The notes: generated by a model from the sequence alone, not told the origin. Shown: positions 53,285-62,379, counted from the stretch's first letter. The stretch is 64,000 nt of DNA from Kribbella antibiotica (GCF_004349055.1 NZ_SMKX01000020.1:1-64000); one strand, 5' to 3'. A program made the numbers and translations.

Positions 53285-53303
53285 GTTTGGCGTCAAGCCA
53301 AAC
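53285..53303. promoter_or_regulatory. Candidate ROK operator before the GH74 operon
   Basis: GTTTGGC-GTCAA-GCCAAAC is a perfect 7-5-7 inverted repeat, 47 bp before the importer 5 start and 96 bp from the divergent ROK start. Confidence 0.65.
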
Positions 53304-53349
53304 TAACTCTAGCTCGGAACGTCCGTCGTTCCCAGTGGAAGGACCTACT

Positions 53350-55020
53350 GTGACCGGAACTGGAAGTAGCGGACCGAACCGCCGGAGTTTTCTCGCCCTC
53401 GTCGGAGCCGGTACGGCGGCCGTCGCCGGGGCTGCGTCGCTGACGGCCTGTTCGGACGGCGGTGGTGGCGGTTCGACCACGGCCGGCAACGCCCAGGCCA
53501 CCGACAAGCTGACCGGCCTGCTGCCGAAGTACACCGCCTACGACGGCGTCAAGCCCGACCTGATCGGCGAGAACGGTGCGGCCCCGGGGTTCACCAAGTA
53601 CCCGACCCAGCTGACCCGCGCCGTCGCGGAGCCGCCGGTGAAGAGCGGCAAAGAGGTCACGGCGATGACCCCGCTGTGGGCCCCGGCCCCGCCCGGTCTG
53701 GGCAGCAACTCCTACTACGCCGCCAACAACGAGCGGATCGGCGCCGGGGTCCGGTTCAACATCGTCAACGGGATCGACTACGGCGACAAGCTCGGCCCGC
53801 TGCTTGCGGCCGGCAACATTCCGGAGCTGCTCTGCATCCCGGGCTGGAACATCGGCGGGCTGACCCGGTTCGGCCAGGCCGTGGACAAGCTGTTCGAGGA
53901 CCTGACGCCGCACCTTGCCGGTGACAAGGTGTCGCCGTACCCGATGCTTGCGAACCTGCCGACCGCGGCGTGGGCGTACGCGGTGTGGAACAACCAGCTC
54001 AAGGCGGTTCCGTTCCCGTCCGACGGGATCCCGTGGCTGCTGTACTACCGCAAGGATCTGATGGACAAGGCCGGCGCCCAGCCGCCGAAGACGATCGCCG
54101 ATCTCGAGGCCCTCGGCAAGCAGATGACCGATGCCAAGCGCAAGCAGTGGGCGTTCGGTTCGATCGCCGACGAGGTCCAGCGCGCGTACGGCGTGCCCGG
54201 TGGCTGGCGCAAGGATTCCAGCGGCAAGCTGATCAACAAGATCGAGACCCCGGAGTTCGAGGAGGCCGTGGCCTTCGTCCGCAAGACGTTCCAGAACGGC
54301 TGGGTGCACCCCGAGGTGGTCGCGAACGCGAGTGCCGACCAGAAGCCGCTGTTCGAAGGCGGCCAGGTCGTCATCCGCCAGGACGGCACCGGTACCTGGG
54401 GCGAGACCCTGCAGCGCCAGCAGGCCGTCAACCCGTCGTTCAAGATGGATGCGGTGCTGCCGTTCGCCCACGACGGTGGTACGCCGATCGTGTGGTCCGG
54501 TGACCCGGCCGGCATCTTCACCTTCGTCAAGAAGGGCCTGCCCGCCGACCGGATCGCGGAGCTGCTGGGCGTGCTCAACTACACCGCGGCGCCGTTCGGT
54601 ACCGAGGAGAACCAGCTGTACAACTACGGTGTCGAGGGCAAGCACTACACCCGCCAGCCGTCCGGTGCGCCGAAGCTGACCCCGCTGGGCCAGAAGGAGA
54701 TCGCGCCCACCTACATCTTCCTCGGTGGCCGCCCGCTGGCGATCACGACGAGCGAGTACCCCGGCTATGTCGAGTCGATGAGCGCCATGCAGAACGCGAT
54801 CGCGAAGGTCCGCGAGAAGAACCTCTTCGAGGGGATCCGGGTCGAGCAGCCGGCGAAGTTCGCCGCGCTGGCCCAGCCGTTCGACGACAAGATCCAGGAC
54901 ATCTACCGGGGCCGCCGGCCGATGAGCGACCTGAAGGTCGCGGTGAAGGAGTGGCAGACCAAGGGCGGCGACGCCGGCCGCGAGTTCTTCGCGAAGGTGC
55001 TCAGTGACAACGGTCGCTGA
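53350..55020 (+). CDS. Sugar ABC transporter substrate-binding lipoprotein, LplA-like, Tat-exported (importer 5)
   Basis: A 556-residue solute-binding protein, longer than usual MalE-like proteins and of the LplA type, which bind large oligosaccharides. The leader has the Tat motif NRRSFLALVG and lipobox SLTAC. GTG 53350 follows GGAAGGA. It heads an operon with two LplB/LplC-type permeases, GH74 and GH42, so xyloglucan oligosaccharides are the likely cargo. The 3' end overlaps the first permease gene by 17 bases. Confidence 0.93.
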   Translation: MTGTGSSGPNRRSFLALVGAGTAAVAGAASLTACSDGGGGGSTTAGNAQATDKLTGLLPKYTAYDGVKPDLIGENGAAPGFTKYPTQLTRAVAEPPVKSGKEVTAMTPLWAPAPPGLGSNSYYAANNERIGAGVRFNIVNGIDYGDKLGPLLAAGNIPELLCIPGWNIGGLTRFGQAVDKLFEDLTPHLAGDKVSPYPMLANLPTAAWAYAVWNNQLKAVPFPSDGIPWLLYYRKDLMDKAGAQPPKTIADLEALGKQMTDAKRKQWAFGSIADEVQRAYGVPGGWRKDSSGKLINKIETPEFEEAVAFVRKTFQNGWVHPEVVANASADQKPLFEGGQVVIRQDGTGTWGETLQRQQAVNPSFKMDAVLPFAHDGGTPIVWSGDPAGIFTFVKKGLPADRIAELLGVLNYTAAPFGTEENQLYNYGVEGKHYTRQPSGAPKLTPLGQKEIAPTYIFLGGRPLAITTSEYPGYVESMSAMQNAIAKVREKNLFEGIRVEQPAKFAALAQPFDDKIQDIYRGRRPMSDLKVAVKEWQTKGGDAGREFFAKVLSDNGR

Positions 55021-55963
55021 GTCCCGCCGCCTCCGCCGCAGCAGCAGAGGCGGCGCCAACTGGCGGCAGCGGTTCCGCAAGGACTGGCCGCTGCTGCTGA
55101 TGGTGTCGCCGGTGATCGTGCTGCTCGGGGTGTTCCACTACTTCCCGACCCTGGGCAACGTGATCGCCTTCCAGGACTACTCGCCGTACGCCGGGATCCG
55201 CGGCAGCGAGTGGATCGGGTTCGGCAACTTCGCCCGGTTGTTCGCCGAGCCGGAGTTCTGGTCGGCGCTGCTGAACACGTTGACGATCACCGGGTTCCAG
55301 CTGGTGTTCTTCTTCCCGATCCCGATCTTCCTGGCTCTGTTGCTGAACAGCGTGCTGTCGGTGCGGGTGCGGACGATGATCCAGGGCGTTGCGTACCTGC
55401 CGCACTTCTTCTCCTGGGTGCTGGTCGTCTCGCTGTTCCAGCAGATGCTGGGCGGCTCGGGCCTGCTCGCCCAAAGCCTGCGCACGCACGGGCACGGCGC
55501 GTTCGACCTGATGACGAACCCGGACACCTTCCTGCTGCTGGTCACTTCGCAAGCGGTCTGGAAGGACGCGGGGTGGGGAATGATCGTGTTCCTCGCGGCG
55601 CTCAGCACCATCAACCCGGCGCTGTACGAAGCAGCGGCCGCCGACGGCGCCAACCGGTGGCGGCGGATGTGGCACATCACGCTGCCCGGCCTCCGCCCGG
55701 TGATCGTGCTGTTGCTGATCCTCCGGCTGGGCGACGCGCTGTCGGTCGGTTTCGAGCAGTTCATCCTGCAGCGGGCCGCCGTCGGCTCCGAGGTGTCCGA
55801 GGTGCTCGACACCTACGTGTACTACCAGGGCCTGCTGGTCGGCGACTTCGGATACGGCGCCGCCGCCGGTCTGTTCAAGGGCGTCGTCGGGCTCGTCCTG
55901 ATCCTGGTCGCGAATCGATTCGCCCACATGATGGGCGAGCAGGGGGTGTATTCGAAGTCATGA
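55004..55963 (+). CDS. Sugar ABC transporter permease, LplB type (importer 5)
   Basis: A 319-residue permease with a long basic N-terminus, then LLLMVSPVIVLLGVFHYFPTLGNVIAF-type first helices, six membrane segments in all and an EAA loop (YEAAAADGANRWRRMWHITLP). LFQQMLGGSG and the ending HMMGEQGVY are typical of LplB. GTG 55004 lies within the end of the binding-protein gene; the stop overlaps the LplC-type start (ATGA). Confidence 0.92.
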   Translation: MTTVAESRRLRRSSRGGANWRQRFRKDWPLLLMVSPVIVLLGVFHYFPTLGNVIAFQDYSPYAGIRGSEWIGFGNFARLFAEPEFWSALLNTLTITGFQLVFFFPIPIFLALLLNSVLSVRVRTMIQGVAYLPHFFSWVLVVSLFQQMLGGSGLLAQSLRTHGHGAFDLMTNPDTFLLLVTSQAVWKDAGWGMIVFLAALSTINPALYEAAAADGANRWRRMWHITLPGLRPVIVLLLILRLGDALSVGFEQFILQRAAVGSEVSEVLDTYVYYQGLLVGDFGYGAAAGLFKGVVGLVLILVANRFAHMMGEQGVYSKS

Positions 55964-56925
55964 CCTCTCCGAATCTGACGATCCCCAGCCGGCTGGCCCG
56001 GCGCCGGGCCGCCACGGCGGAGAACCAGCGCCCGGCCTGGGAGGAGCCGCCGTCGGTTCCCGGCCGGCTCAGCAAGGGCGTGATTCTCGGGCTGGTCGTG
56101 CTGGCCGTGACCTTCCCGCTGTACGTCGTGGTGGTCACCAGCCTGTCGAGCACCGAAGCGGTCACCCGGGCCGGCGGTCTGGTGGTCGTCCCGCGCGAGC
56201 TGACACTGTCGGCGTACGTCCAGTTGCTGTCCGGGGGAGTGGTCACCAAAGCTCTGATGGTCAGCATGGGTGTCACGGTGATCGGGACGCTGTTCAGCCT
56301 GGTCATCACTGTGCTGGCGGCGTACGGGCTGTCGCGCCCAGGGTCGCTGCTGCATCGCCCGCTGTTGTTCGTGGTGCTGCTGACGTTCCTGTTCGGTCCG
56401 GGCATCATCCCCAGCTACCTGCTGGTGAGCTCGTTCGGGCTGATCGACAGCTACGCCTCGCTGATCCTTCCGACAGCTATCTCGGCGTTCAACCTGATCG
56501 TGATGCGGTCGTTCTTCATGGGCATCCCGGGGGAGCTGATCGACAGTGCCCGGGTGGACGGCGCCAGTGAGTTCGGGATCCTGACCCGGATCGTGATGCC
56601 GCTGTCCAAGGCAGTGGTGGCGGTGGTCGGGCTGTTCTACGCGGTCAGCTACTGGAACGCGTTCTTCAACGCCTTGCTCTACCTCAACGACAACAACAAG
56701 TGGCCACTGCAGCTCGTGCTGCGGACCTACATCGTGCAGGCCCAGCAGTTGCCGGCAGGCGCCGGCGGAATCGTGACGTCGCCGGGGATGAACCTCGCCC
56801 CGGCACCGACGCTGGCGATCAAGATGGCGATCGTCGTGATCGCCGTCCTACCGGTCCTGCTGGCCTATCCGTTCATCCAGCGGCACTTCACCAAGGGCGT
56901 CATCATCGGCGCGGTCAAGGGGTAA
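55960..56925 (+). CDS. Sugar ABC transporter permease, LplC type (importer 5)
   Basis: A 321-residue permease: about 38 cytoplasmic residues, six membrane segments, the EAA-type loop (IDSARVDGASEFGILTRIVMP) and the C-terminal RHFTKGVIIGAVKG characteristic of LplC. The ATG overlaps the stop of the LplB-type gene. It pairs with the 55004 product. Confidence 0.92.
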   Translation: MTSPNLTIPSRLARRRAATAENQRPAWEEPPSVPGRLSKGVILGLVVLAVTFPLYVVVVTSLSSTEAVTRAGGLVVVPRELTLSAYVQLLSGGVVTKALMVSMGVTVIGTLFSLVITVLAAYGLSRPGSLLHRPLLFVVLLTFLFGPGIIPSYLLVSSFGLIDSYASLILPTAISAFNLIVMRSFFMGIPGELIDSARVDGASEFGILTRIVMPLSKAVVAVVGLFYAVSYWNAFFNALLYLNDNNKWPLQLVLRTYIVQAQQLPAGAGGIVTSPGMNLAPAPTLAIKMAIVVIAVLPVLLAYPFIQRHFTKGVIIGAVKG

Positions 56926-56933
56926 TCAGAACC

Positions 56934-59129
56934 ATGGATCTGAAGCGAAGGAACTTCTTGGCGCTGAGCGCCGGAGCCGCCACCGTCGCCGTCACCTCCA
57001 CCCAGCCCGCCGCTGCCGCGGCGGCGGGTCATCGGGAGCGTTACCGCTGGCGCAACGTCGAGATCGTCGGTGGCGGCTTCGTCACCGGCATCATCCACCA
57101 CCCCGCCCAGCGCGGCCTGGTCTACCTCCGGACCGATATCGGCGGTGCGGCGCGGCTGGACCAGCGCACGCAGCGCTGGGTCCAGTTGCTGAACTGGGTC
57201 GGGCTCGAGGAGTGGAACCTGACCGGCGTCGAGAGCCTGGCTCTCGACCCCGCAGATCCGCGGCGGCTCTATCTCGCGGTCGGGACCTATACGAACGACT
57301 GGTCCCCGATCAACGGGGCGATCCTGCGTTCGAGCGATCAGGGCCGGACGTTCGAACGTACGGATCTGCCCTTCAAACTGGGCGGCAACGAACCGGGCCG
57401 CTCGATGGGCGAACGGCTTGCCGTCGACCCGAAGGACGGCCGGGTGCTCTACTTCGGGACCCGCAACCAGGGGTTGTGGCGCAGCACCGATCGCGGTGTC
57501 ACCTGGGCACGCGTGGACAGCTTCCCGACCACCGGTACGGCGGGGATCGGGCTCGGTTTCGTGTTCTTCGATCCGCGCGGTGCTCGCCGTGGTCGCCCGA
57601 CGCCGACGATCTACGTCGGCGCGACCGATCCCTCATCGCCGTTGTACCGCAGCGATGACGCCGGTCTTACCTGGCATCCGGTCGCCGCTCAGCCGACCGG
57701 CCTGATGCCGCATCACGGCGAGCTCGGTCCCGACGGCTTCCTCTACGTCACCTACGGCGACCGCCCCGGGCCGTACGAGATGTACAACGGAGGCGTCCAC
57801 AAACTCGATACCAAGACCGGGGTGTGGACCGACATCACGCCGTTGCGGCCGAACACCGGCGGCGAAGCGGGATTCGGCTACGCCGGTCTCGCGATCGATC
57901 CGCGCCGCCCGGGTGTGGTGATGGTGTCGACGATGAGCCGCTGGGGGCCGGTCGACGACATCTTCCGCTCGATCGACGGCGGCACGACGTGGCACTCGAT
58001 TGCCGAGCGCATCGAGCTGGACGTGTCCGGGTCGCCGTACCTGACCTTCCATGGGGACAAGGCGAAAATCGGCTGGATGATCGGCGACATCTCGATCGAT
58101 CCGTTCGACTCCGACAAGGTCATGTACGTGACCGGCGCGACGGTCTTCGGGACCGACGACGTGCGAAACGCCGAGCGTGGCCGGAGTACGCACTGGTCGG
58201 TGCGGGCGCAAGGGCTTGAAGAGACCGCGGTGCTGGACCTCATCAGTCCGCCGTGGGGCCCGCCGTTGATCAGCGCGCTCGGCGACATCGGCGTCTACCG
58301 CCACGACCGGCTGGACGTCGTACCGGCCGATGGTCAGGCTGCCAACCCGGTCAGCGGTACGTCGCCGAGCCTTGACTACGCCGCCCGGACGCCGGGCTTC
58401 GTCGTCCGGCTGGCCAATGACTCGGCGGGGAAGCGCGGCGCGATCTCGGTCGACGCCGGCAAGACGTGGGCGCCGTTCCCTGGCGAGCCGGCCGGGCTGA
58501 CCCAGACCGGAAAGGTTGCCGTCAGCACCGATGCGCGAACCTTGATCTGGGTCTCGGGCAACATCGCGCCGCACTTCTCGCGGGACCGCGGGGCTACCTG
58601 GTCGCCGGTCGAGGGTCTGCCGAACGACGTAGCCGTGGTCGGCGACCGCGTCGACCCGACGTTGTTCATCGCAGTAGCGGCCGCGACAGGGACGGCGTAC
58701 CGGAGTGTTGACGGTGGGCGGAGTTTCGTGCCGACGGCAACGGGTCTGGTGCTGTCGCAGGCCAAGCTGGAGACCGTGCTGGACCAGGCCGGTCATTGCT
58801 GGCTCGCGGGTGGTAGCGGTGGTCTGTACCGCTCGACCGATGGTGGACTGACCTTCGCCCGGTTGAGTGCCGTCGACGACGCGAAGACGATCGGGTTCGG
58901 CAAGGCACGGCCCGGTCGTCCGCAGATGGCGGCGTACACGTCGGCGAAGGTGGCCGGCCACTGGGGCATCTATCGGTCCGACGACATCGGTGTGTCCTGG
59001 ATCCGGGTCAACGACGACAAACACCAGTACGCCTCGACCAACGACGCGATCACGGGTGATCCGCGCGTCTACGGCCGGGTATTCGTGTCCACCAACGGAC
59101 TTGGGATTCCTTACGGGGAGCTGTGTTGA
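56934..59129 (+). CDS. GH74 xyloglucanase, Tat-exported
   Basis: 731 residues with a Tat-like leader (LKRRNFLALSAG, cleavage near AAAAAG). Two seven-bladed propellers follow: the first blade motif with YLRTDIGG holds catalytic D68, and D481 (SLDYAARTPGFV) is the second; in characterised GH74 enzymes the pair is at about 70 and 480. GAILRSSDQGRTFERTDLP and GRSMGERLAVDP are hallmark repeats. It should cleave the xyloglucan backbone outside the cell. No carbohydrate-binding module is attached. It lies 8 bases after the permease stop, and its own end overlaps the GH42 start. Confidence 0.95.
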   Translation: MDLKRRNFLALSAGAATVAVTSTQPAAAAAAGHRERYRWRNVEIVGGGFVTGIIHHPAQRGLVYLRTDIGGAARLDQRTQRWVQLLNWVGLEEWNLTGVESLALDPADPRRLYLAVGTYTNDWSPINGAILRSSDQGRTFERTDLPFKLGGNEPGRSMGERLAVDPKDGRVLYFGTRNQGLWRSTDRGVTWARVDSFPTTGTAGIGLGFVFFDPRGARRGRPTPTIYVGATDPSSPLYRSDDAGLTWHPVAAQPTGLMPHHGELGPDGFLYVTYGDRPGPYEMYNGGVHKLDTKTGVWTDITPLRPNTGGEAGFGYAGLAIDPRRPGVVMVSTMSRWGPVDDIFRSIDGGTTWHSIAERIELDVSGSPYLTFHGDKAKIGWMIGDISIDPFDSDKVMYVTGATVFGTDDVRNAERGRSTHWSVRAQGLEETAVLDLISPPWGPPLISALGDIGVYRHDRLDVVPADGQAANPVSGTSPSLDYAARTPGFVVRLANDSAGKRGAISVDAGKTWAPFPGEPAGLTQTGKVAVSTDARTLIWVSGNIAPHFSRDRGATWSPVEGLPNDVAVVGDRVDPTLFIAVAAATGTAYRSVDGGRSFVPTATGLVLSQAKLETVLDQAGHCWLAGGSGGLYRSTDGGLTFARLSAVDDAKTIGFGKARPGRPQMAAYTSAKVAGHWGIYRSDDIGVSWIRVNDDKHQYASTNDAITGDPRVYGRVFVSTNGLGIPYGELC

Positions 59130-61081
59130 GCAGACCGTTGTATTTCGGAGGCGACTACAACCCTGAGCAGTGGTCGCCGGAGACCTGGAAGGAGGACGCC
59201 GAGCTGATGCAGTGGGCCGGGGTGAACCTGGCTACGGTCGGCGTCTTCTCCTGGTCGAACCTCGAGCCCCGGCCCGGCCAGTACGAGTTCGGCTGGCTGG
59301 ACACGGTGCTCGACCAGCTCGCGGACCACGGCGTCGGCGTGGACCTGGCGACGCCCACTGCGTCGCCACCGCCGTGGTTCAGCCTGCAGCATCCGGAGGC
59401 ACTCACCGTCACAGCGGCGGGAACACGGCTGACTCATGGCAGCCGGGACACGTACTGCGTCTGTTCGCCGGCGTACCGCGAGGCGGCCGCGCGGATCTGT
59501 GGGGTGCTGGCCGATCGGTACGCCGACCATCCGGCACTGACGATGTGGCATGTCCACAACGAGTACGGCACGATGTGCTACTGCGATCAGGCCGCCGCCG
59601 CCTTTCGGACCTGGCTTCTGCATCGGTACGGCGGACTGGATGCGCTCAACGCTGCGTGGACGACCTCGTTCTGGAGCCAGCGGTACTCGAACTGGGCCGA
59701 GGTGATGCCGCCACGGGCAACGCAGTACCTGGTCAATCCCGCCCAGTTCGTCGACTATCGACGGTTCTGGTCGGACGAGCTGCTGGCGGCCTTCAAGGAA
59801 CAGCAGACGATTCTCCGGGCGGCGACGCCGGACATCCCCGTGACGACCAACTTCGTCTTCGGCAATTGGGTGCCGGTCGATCACCACCAGTGGGCCGGCG
59901 CAGTGGATCTTGTTGCCATCGACAACTACCCGTCCGGGACCGGCCTGGAACCGGAGGAGCAGACTGCCTTCGCCGCAGACCAGGCCAGGGGATGGGCGGG
60001 GCGTGGTGAGTGGCTGCTGATGGAGCAGGCCCCCGGCGCCATTAATGACGGCAAGCGCCTACGCACCAAAGAGCAGGGCCGGATGACCCGGATGAGTCTG
60101 TCCCACGTCGCCCGCGGATCACGCGGTGCGCTGTTCTTCCAATGGCGGGCGTCGGCCGGTGGGTCCGAGCAGTTCCACCCCGGGATGGTGCCGCACGCCG
60201 GCCAGGAGTCCCGGCGCTTCCTGGAAACCTGCGAGCTCGGCAGTCTCCTGGGCCGACTGGGCGAGGTGAGCGGGAGCACGGTCGAGGCAGAGGTCGCAGT
60301 GCTCTGGGACAGTGCGGCCTGGTGGGCGATGCAGGGGACCCATCTTCCGTCGAACGAACTCGACTACCTGGAGGCGGTTCGCTCCGCGCACCGGCAGTTC
60401 TGGCGGGCCGGGGTCGGGGTGGACGTGATCCATCCTTCGGCGGACCTGACGCCGTACCGGCTTGTCGTCGTTCCGTCGCTCTATTTGGTCGAGCCGGCCC
60501 ATGCGGCGGCGCTGCGGGAATATGTCGCTGCGGGCGGGCACGTTCTCGTGACCTATTTCAGTGGAATTGTCGATCCGAACTGCAGGGTGTTTCTCGGCGG
60601 CTATCCGGGAGCATTCCGCGAACTGCTCGGCATCCGGGTCGAAGAGTTCCATCCGGTCGCCGAAACCGAACTGGTGGAGGCCGGAGACGGTCGCTGGTGG
60701 AGTGAGCAGGTGAATCCCGAAGGCGCGGAGGTGATTGATGTCTACGCCTCCGGCCCGCTGGCTGGGGCACCGGCCATCACCCGGAACTCCTTCGGGGGCG
60801 GCGACGCCTGGTACGTCTCGACCCAGCTCGCCGACGCCGGCTACCGGTGGCTGGTCGAGCGGGTCTGCCGACGCGCTGGGGTACTGATGCCGAAGTTGCC
60901 AGATGGCGTCGAGGTGGTCCGCCGACAGCAGGACGGGACGAGCTGGACCTTCCTGCTGAACCACGGGGCTGCCGAGGCCACCATCGAGATCGACGGGCAC
61001 GACCTGGTCAGCGGACAGCCCGTCGCGGGCGCGTTGACGTTGAAGCCTGGAGCTCAGGCAGTGGTGGAACGGTCCAGCTGA
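59126..61081 (+). CDS. GH42 beta-galactosidase
   Basis: 651 residues, cytosolic. YFGGDYNPEQWSPETWKED at the N-terminus, acid/base E146 (WHVHNEYG) and nucleophile E300 (LLMEQAPG) identify GH42; trimerisation and beta domains follow. TTG at 59126 is favoured because GGGGAG lies five bases upstream and it overlaps the GH74 stop (TTGA); GTG at 59123 is the alternative. It should remove galactose from xyloglucan or galactan oligosaccharides imported by the operon. Its 3' end overlaps the convergent LacI gene by 28 bases. Confidence 0.94.
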   Translation: MSRPLYFGGDYNPEQWSPETWKEDAELMQWAGVNLATVGVFSWSNLEPRPGQYEFGWLDTVLDQLADHGVGVDLATPTASPPPWFSLQHPEALTVTAAGTRLTHGSRDTYCVCSPAYREAAARICGVLADRYADHPALTMWHVHNEYGTMCYCDQAAAAFRTWLLHRYGGLDALNAAWTTSFWSQRYSNWAEVMPPRATQYLVNPAQFVDYRRFWSDELLAAFKEQQTILRAATPDIPVTTNFVFGNWVPVDHHQWAGAVDLVAIDNYPSGTGLEPEEQTAFAADQARGWAGRGEWLLMEQAPGAINDGKRLRTKEQGRMTRMSLSHVARGSRGALFFQWRASAGGSEQFHPGMVPHAGQESRRFLETCELGSLLGRLGEVSGSTVEAEVAVLWDSAAWWAMQGTHLPSNELDYLEAVRSAHRQFWRAGVGVDVIHPSADLTPYRLVVVPSLYLVEPAHAAALREYVAAGGHVLVTYFSGIVDPNCRVFLGGYPGAFRELLGIRVEEFHPVAETELVEAGDGRWWSEQVNPEGAEVIDVYASGPLAGAPAITRNSFGGGDAWYVSTQLADAGYRWLVERVCRRAGVLMPKLPDGVEVVRRQQDGTSWTFLLNHGAAEATIEIDGHDLVSGQPVAGALTLKPGAQAVVERSS

Positions 61082-62082
61082 GGCGCGGGGCCGCTGCTGG
61101 CCCGCGCGGTCAGCACCGCGGGGACAAGTGTCCCCGCGGGCGGGGCAAGCCCGTCCAGCTTGCTGATCAGGAGCTCCACGGCCTGCTGCCCGATCTCCTC
61201 GGCGGGGATTGCCACCGATGACAGTCGGGGGCGCTGGCCCTCCGCAACGTCATCGGCGCAGATCGCCAGCACGGACATGTCCTCGGGGACACGGCGGCCG
61301 AGACTGCGCAGGACGTCGAGCAGCGGGCCGATGATCGGCTCGTTCTGCACCACCAGGCCGGTCAGCTCCGGCTCCTCACGCAGCAGTTGCTCGACCGTCG
61401 CCATGACAGCCTCATGCGCGGGCTCGCACGGAGTCTCCAGGCCGTGGATGCCGTGCCGCGCCACGGCTGCCCGGAATCCTTCCCTGGTCCGGTGCGCGAA
61501 TCCGGTCTGCCGTTCGTACACGGCCGACGGCGTGCCCAGCAGGCCGATGCGTTGGTGGCCGAGGCCGGCGAGATGGTCGACACAGAGCTCGGCGGCCCGG
61601 ACGAAATCCAGGTCGATACAGGTCAATCCCTCGGCGTCCAAGGGGAATCCGATCAGGATCGACGGCAGGTCCAGGGCGCGCAGCAGTGGCACCCGCTCGT
61701 CGTGCAGCTCGATGTCCATCACTACGACAGCGTCGACCAGGGCGCTCTGCTGGACGCGCTCCAGGCCGGTGGCGCCTTCGTCGGCGGTCAGTAGCAGTAC
61801 GTCGTGGTCGTACCGGCGGGCTGACGTCACCACGGCGGTCGCGAACTGCATCATGACCGGCACGTGCATCCCCGCGCGAAGCGGGATGACCAAGGCCAGC
61901 ACATTGGACCGGTGCGAGGCCAGGGCCCGGGCACTGGCATTCGGCCGGTAGCCGAGCGCGTCGACACTCGCCTGCACCCGTTGGCGTGTCTCGGGTGAGA
62001 TGGAACGCTTGCCACTGAGAACATAGGACACGGTGCTGGCCGCGACGCCCGCATGCCGAGCAACGTCGCCGATCGTCGCCAT
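61054..62082 (-). CDS. LacI family regulator, probable xyloglucan repressor
   Basis: 342 residues: helix-turn-helix ATIGDVARHAGVAASTVSYVL at 2-22, hinge GYRPNASARALASH, then a periplasmic-binding-like sensor domain. The ATG at 62082 has GAGGTG upstream. The TCGAAGCGCTTCGA operator at 62112 lies 30 bp before it, and the same palindrome stands before GH12, GH31, GH3 and the importer 2 operon, so this protein is the best candidate for their regulator. The DNA-contacting residues near the end of the recognition helix suit a CG-centred palindrome, as usual in the family. It is divergent from GH12. Confidence 0.93.
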   Translation of the reverse strand: MATIGDVARHAGVAASTVSYVLSGKRSISPETRQRVQASVDALGYRPNASARALASHRSNVLALVIPLRAGMHVPVMMQFATAVVTSARRYDHDVLLLTADEGATGLERVQQSALVDAVVVMDIELHDERVPLLRALDLPSILIGFPLDAEGLTCIDLDFVRAAELCVDHLAGLGHQRIGLLGTPSAVYERQTGFAHRTREGFRAAVARHGIHGLETPCEPAHEAVMATVEQLLREEPELTGLVVQNEPIIGPLLDVLRSLGRRVPEDMSVLAICADDVAEGQRPRLSSVAIPAEEIGQQAVELLISKLDGLAPPAGTLVPAVLTARASSGPAPQLDRSTTA

Positions 62083-62104
62083 GGGGCCCACCTCAGAGTC
62101 GGAG

Positions 62105-62134
62105 TTGACAGTCGAAGCGCTTCGACAATACCAC
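62105..62134 (+). promoter_or_regulatory. Rightward promoter with TCGAAGCGCTTCGA in its spacer
   Basis: TTGACA (62105-62110) is followed at 17-18 bp by ATACCA/TACCAC, with the perfect 14-bp palindrome at 62112-62125 filling the spacer. It would start a message for GH12 with a leader of about 240 nt. The same operator can also control the divergent LacI gene. Confidence 0.5.
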
Positions 62135-62244
62135 TCTGGTGAATCCTCGGACCGGCGTCAAGATCTCGGCCCGCCAGACATTGACCGCGCTTGTTTCGCA
62201 TTGCATAGTGATGGCGTTCCGCAAGGAATGACACAAGCGGTGCC

Positions 62245-62269
62245 TGTCGAATTCGAATCGAATTCGACA
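62245..62269. repeat. Perfect 25-bp palindrome upstream of GH12
   Basis: TGTCGAATTCGA, a central A, and the exact inverted copy TCGAATTCGACA. It is unlike the other operators of the window and lies 111 bp before the GH12 start. It may be an operator for a further regulator or a structured part of the leader. Confidence 0.7.
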
Positions 62270-62290
62270 TTCTTGATCCCTGGAGTCGGT

Positions 62291-62313
62291 GGCGGGCCCC
62301 TCCCGCCTTTTTT
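62291..62313 (+). terminator. Intrinsic terminator in the GH12 leader
   Basis: GGCGGG-CCCCT-CCCGCC directly followed by six T residues is a compact rho-independent terminator for rightward transcripts. No gene ends before it; it can only stop transcripts starting upstream in the divergent region. Confidence 0.65.
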
Positions 62314-62324
62314 CGGAGCGTATA

Positions 62325-62338
62325 TCGAAGCGCTTCGA
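62325..62338. promoter_or_regulatory. TCGAAGCGCTTCGA operator before GH12
   Basis: A perfect 14-bp palindrome 42 bp before the GH12 start and 12 bp past the T-run of the leader terminator. Confidence 0.75.
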
Positions 62339-62379
62339 TACCCCGCCGCTGACGCCCCTCCGAGAAGGGAACACACATC

